Below, in pieces: positions 5,364 to 7,466 of a stretch of 7,466 nt of DNA. The translations under genes and the position numbers were made by a program. Positions within the stretch are counted from its first letter, which is position 1, and each line of letters begins with the position of its first letter. The notes beneath the pieces are model-generated. The model ran no database searches, was not told where the DNA came from, and saw nothing but the letters and a program-made list of their open reading frames with translations. Origin of the DNA: an uncultured Victivallales bacterium (GTDB lineage Bacteria > Verrucomicrobiota > Lentisphaeria > Oligosphaerales > JAFGRS01); NCBI GenBank assembly GCA_903834675.1, contig CAILKC010000196.1, positions 1-7,466 of the forward strand, read 5' to 3'.

Positions 5364-7466
5364 ATGGCCCCTTCAGCCTCTGAGCCAAGCGTTTTGAGCC
5401 CCGTGAGTGCCGCGCCTGGTCCTCTCGTCGGCAAGACGATCCTGTTGCTGCCCTACTCCCACATGGACTGGGCTTGGTGTTTCACCCGGCGTTGGCATCT
5501 GGCGCGCTACACGGCCATCTTCGATGAGGCCTTGCGGCTGGCGGCGGCGGATCCGGCGTTTTGCCTGTTCATCGACAGTCTGGCCGAGAGTATCGAGCCC
5601 TACTTTGGGGTGCGCCCGGAGGCCAGGGAGGCCTGGAATCGGCTGGTTGAAGCGGGCCGTTTCGCGGTGGTTGGCGGGCAGTACGTGAATCTGCGGCCAG
5701 CGACGGCCCCCGAAGAGCTGTTTCTCCGCAATCTGGAGGTCGGGCGGCGGGTGCTGGCCGATCTCCTGCCTGCCGCCAGACCGTGCGGCTACGCCAACCT
5801 GGACACGGCCATTGGCCACTCGCAGTTGCCACAGATTCTGGCCCTGGCACGGCTGCGCTACCTGCTGGTTGGGCGTTCGGAGGCCGGACTGGCGCAGGAT
5901 GGTCTTCCCAAGCTGTTCCGCTGGGAGGGCCCGGAGGGCAGTTCCATCCTGGTTTTGGTGCAGCACTACGGGGTCTGCGCTGAGTCCTTCCAGCGGCTCG
6001 CCGACCCCGCCTCCGAGGTGCGGGCCAAGGCTCAGGCCGAGTTCAATGAGCGCTTGCGGCCCCAGGCCGCGCTGGGCCTCGATACCGTGTACGCCATCAT
6101 CGGCGCCGATGACAACCGCTACCTGCATGACGCCAGCTCCGACCGGCCGTATGACCTGCCAGGCATCCTGAGCGCTGGGGGCGCCCACGGAGCGTCGGCC
6201 ATGATCCTGGCCACCCCCGATGAGCTGGTCCGCAGAATTCTGCCGCAAGCCGCCCGGCTTGAACTGCGGCGGGGAGCGCTGGACCAGGCCGATGTCGCCT
6301 ACAATGGGCCGTTTGGCCAGCACGGGTTGCGCGAGCTGCGCGACCGCACGGCCGCCGCTCTGGTCGAGGCCGAGGTGTATGACGCCCTCGCCGCGGCGTC
6401 GGGCGTCGACCGTGAGAATCCGCCCGATCTCGAGCAGGCCTGGCGCCAGGCCCTGCGCGGCCAGAGCCATGCGACGCAGTACCTGTTTGCGGCCGACACG
6501 GAGGCCCTGCGTCAGGATCTGGCGGAGGCGCTACGCCAGGCCGAGGCAGCTCGGGAAGATGCCTTCGAACGCCTGGCGCCCGGTTGCCTGCCGCAGGATA
6601 GCGATACGGTCGCGGTCCTCAACCCACTGCCCTGGGAGCGCTCCTGCCTGGTGTCGGTCCCGGTGTGTCGCACGGACTTTAGTGTGCCTGGTTTCAGGTT
6701 GACCGATGACACCGGCGCCGCCGTGCCGCAGCAGGCGTTACCGCCGCCCAACGGACACCGTGTCGGCGAATGGGACATCCTCGCCCGCCTGACCCTGCCG
6801 CCGGGCGGAGTCCGCATCCTGAGACGGGTCCCGGATCCGACCCGGAGCCCTCGCCGCCCGGAAGCGCTTGCCCTGACGGGCAGGGTGCAGGCCGGGCCTT
6901 GTTGTTTGACCTGGGAGGACGGCCGGTTATGCCAGGTGGAGGGCGGTGGCTTCGCCTTGGCGGGCAGCGCCGCGGTCTCCATCCTTGAACCGCTGCGCCA
7001 TCCCACTCAGGTACGGGGTTGGATGACCACGGCCATCGAGGCGCCCGCGGAACGGGTCAAGGTACTCAGCCTGCGGCAGTGCGAAGAGGGCCCGCTGCGC
7101 TGGGGCTTCGAGCGGACCCTTGCCTGCGGACCGCACCGGCTGCGGCAGTGGCTCCATCTCGATGCCGAGGCGCGCCTGGACGTCACCACCGAGATCGCTT
7201 ACGGAGCGGACCTCTGCACCTTCGCGCTGGCCATCCCCTGCAGCCCCGCGGCGCGCCTGCTGGCCTCGATCCCGTTCGGGGTCGAAGCGCGCACGGCGGC
7301 GCCCGTCGAGGCCGCGCCCGATGCGTCGAGCCGGATCATCGAGCGCCTGGTGCCCGGGGTGTTCTACGCCCGTGACTGGGTGTCGTGCAGCACGCCCATT
7401 CAGGATTGGGCTCTGGCGGTGCTGGAGGGTGATCGCTACTGGCTTTGCCGCGATGGCGCGGGCTGC
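5364..7466 (+). CDS. Glycoside hydrolase family 38 (alpha-mannosidase-like), C-terminus off the right edge
   Basis: 701 codons are open from the ATG at 5364 to the window end, without a stop. GH38 enzymes are zinc-dependent retaining glycosidases, mostly alpha-mannosidases. Residues 24-290 fit the N-terminal catalytic domain: YSHMDWAW (31-38) gives the zinc-ligand pair His-33 and Asp-35. NLDTAIGHSQLPQIL (145-159) aligns with the usual nucleophile segment 'D.FGHS.QLPQIL', making Asp-147 the likely nucleophile and third zinc ligand. Residues 310-395 look like the helical middle domain, and QSHAT (367-371) could supply the fourth ligand as His-369. From about 410 the C-terminal beta region begins with VAVLNPLPWERS (416-427), a usual GH38 landmark. 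The first 22 residues are Pro/Ala/Ser-rich without a hydrophobic core, so there is no signal peptide and the enzyme should be cytoplasmic. The motifs are divergent, so the sugar specificity may not be mannose. It lies 11 bases after the fusion gene. Confidence 0.88.
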   Translation, partial: MAPSASEPSVLSPVSAAPGPLVGKTILLLPYSHMDWAWCFTRRWHLARYTAIFDEALRLAAADPAFCLFIDSLAESIEPYFGVRPEAREAWNRLVEAGRFAVVGGQYVNLRPATAPEELFLRNLEVGRRVLADLLPAARPCGYANLDTAIGHSQLPQILALARLRYLLVGRSEAGLAQDGLPKLFRWEGPEGSSILVLVQHYGVCAESFQRLADPASEVRAKAQAEFNERLRPQAALGLDTVYAIIGADDNRYLHDASSDRPYDLPGILSAGGAHGASAMILATPDELVRRILPQAARLELRRGALDQADVAYNGPFGQHGLRELRDRTAAALVEAEVYDALAAASGVDRENPPDLEQAWRQALRGQSHATQYLFAADTEALRQDLAEALRQAEAAREDAFERLAPGCLPQDSDTVAVLNPLPWERSCLVSVPVCRTDFSVPGFRLTDDTGAAVPQQALPPPNGHRVGEWDILARLTLPPGGVRILRRVPDPTRSPRRPEALALTGRVQAGPCCLTWEDGRLCQVEGGGFALAGSAAVSILEPLRHPTQVRGWMTTAIEAPAERVKVLSLRQCEEGPLRWGFERTLACGPHRLRQWLHLDAEARLDVTTEIAYGADLCTFALAIPCSPAARLLASIPFGVEARTAAPVEAAPDASSRIIERLVPGVFYARDWVSCSTPIQDWALAVLEGDRYWLCRDGAGC

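Noticed and set aside
5373..6470. 365-codon open frame on the minus strand opposite the GH38 gene
   Set aside because: It lies antisense to the GH38 catalytic domain and has no recognisable fold or start signal.

Overview
This is a GC-rich bacterial window of 7466 bases with four protein-coding genes, two of them cut by the window edges. A long membrane-protein gene runs leftward off the left end. After an intergenic stretch of about 790 bases, a rightward cluster of three genes runs off the right end. The GC bias, the Gfo/Idh/MocA oxidoreductase, the cytoplasmic GH38 enzyme, the large YfhO-type membrane protein and the palindromic intergenic repeats together resemble genomes of free-living saccharolytic bacteria such as Planctomycetota, Lentisphaerota/Verrucomicrobiota, Hydrogenedentota or Armatimonadota. 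No marker gene is present, so this placement is weak.

Layout. 1-1376 (minus): 5' part of a polytopic, YfhO-like integral membrane protein; 458 codons are visible and the C-terminus is missing. 1377-2167: divergent intergenic region. Its centre holds four related palindromic repeat units (1658-1869): two nearly identical short hairpins flank two identical 49-bp long hairpins in the opposite orientation. A candidate sigma-70-like promoter and a Shine-Dalgarno site precede the next gene. 2168-3166 (plus): Gfo/Idh/MocA-family NAD(P)-dependent oxidoreductase. 3247-5352 (plus): a single 701-residue polypeptide joining an SGNH/GDSL esterase domain to a complete acyl-CoA-ligase-type adenylate-forming (ANL) enzyme. 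5364-7466 (plus): a GH38 alpha-mannosidase-like glycosidase, lacking its C-terminus.

How the genes may work together. The three plus-strand genes have gaps of 80 and 11 bases, each has a recognisable ribosome binding site, and none has a visible signal peptide, so they look like one cytoplasmic operon. A plausible inferred reading is catabolism of an imported acylated glycoside: the GH38 enzyme cleaves a glycosidic bond, the SGNH domain removes an ester-linked acyl group, the fused ligase activates the released acid as an acyl-adenylate/CoA thioester, and the oxidoreductase acts on the sugar. The most unusual item is the esterase-ligase fusion, which could couple release and activation of the acid in one polypeptide. 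The substrate cannot be read from the sequence.
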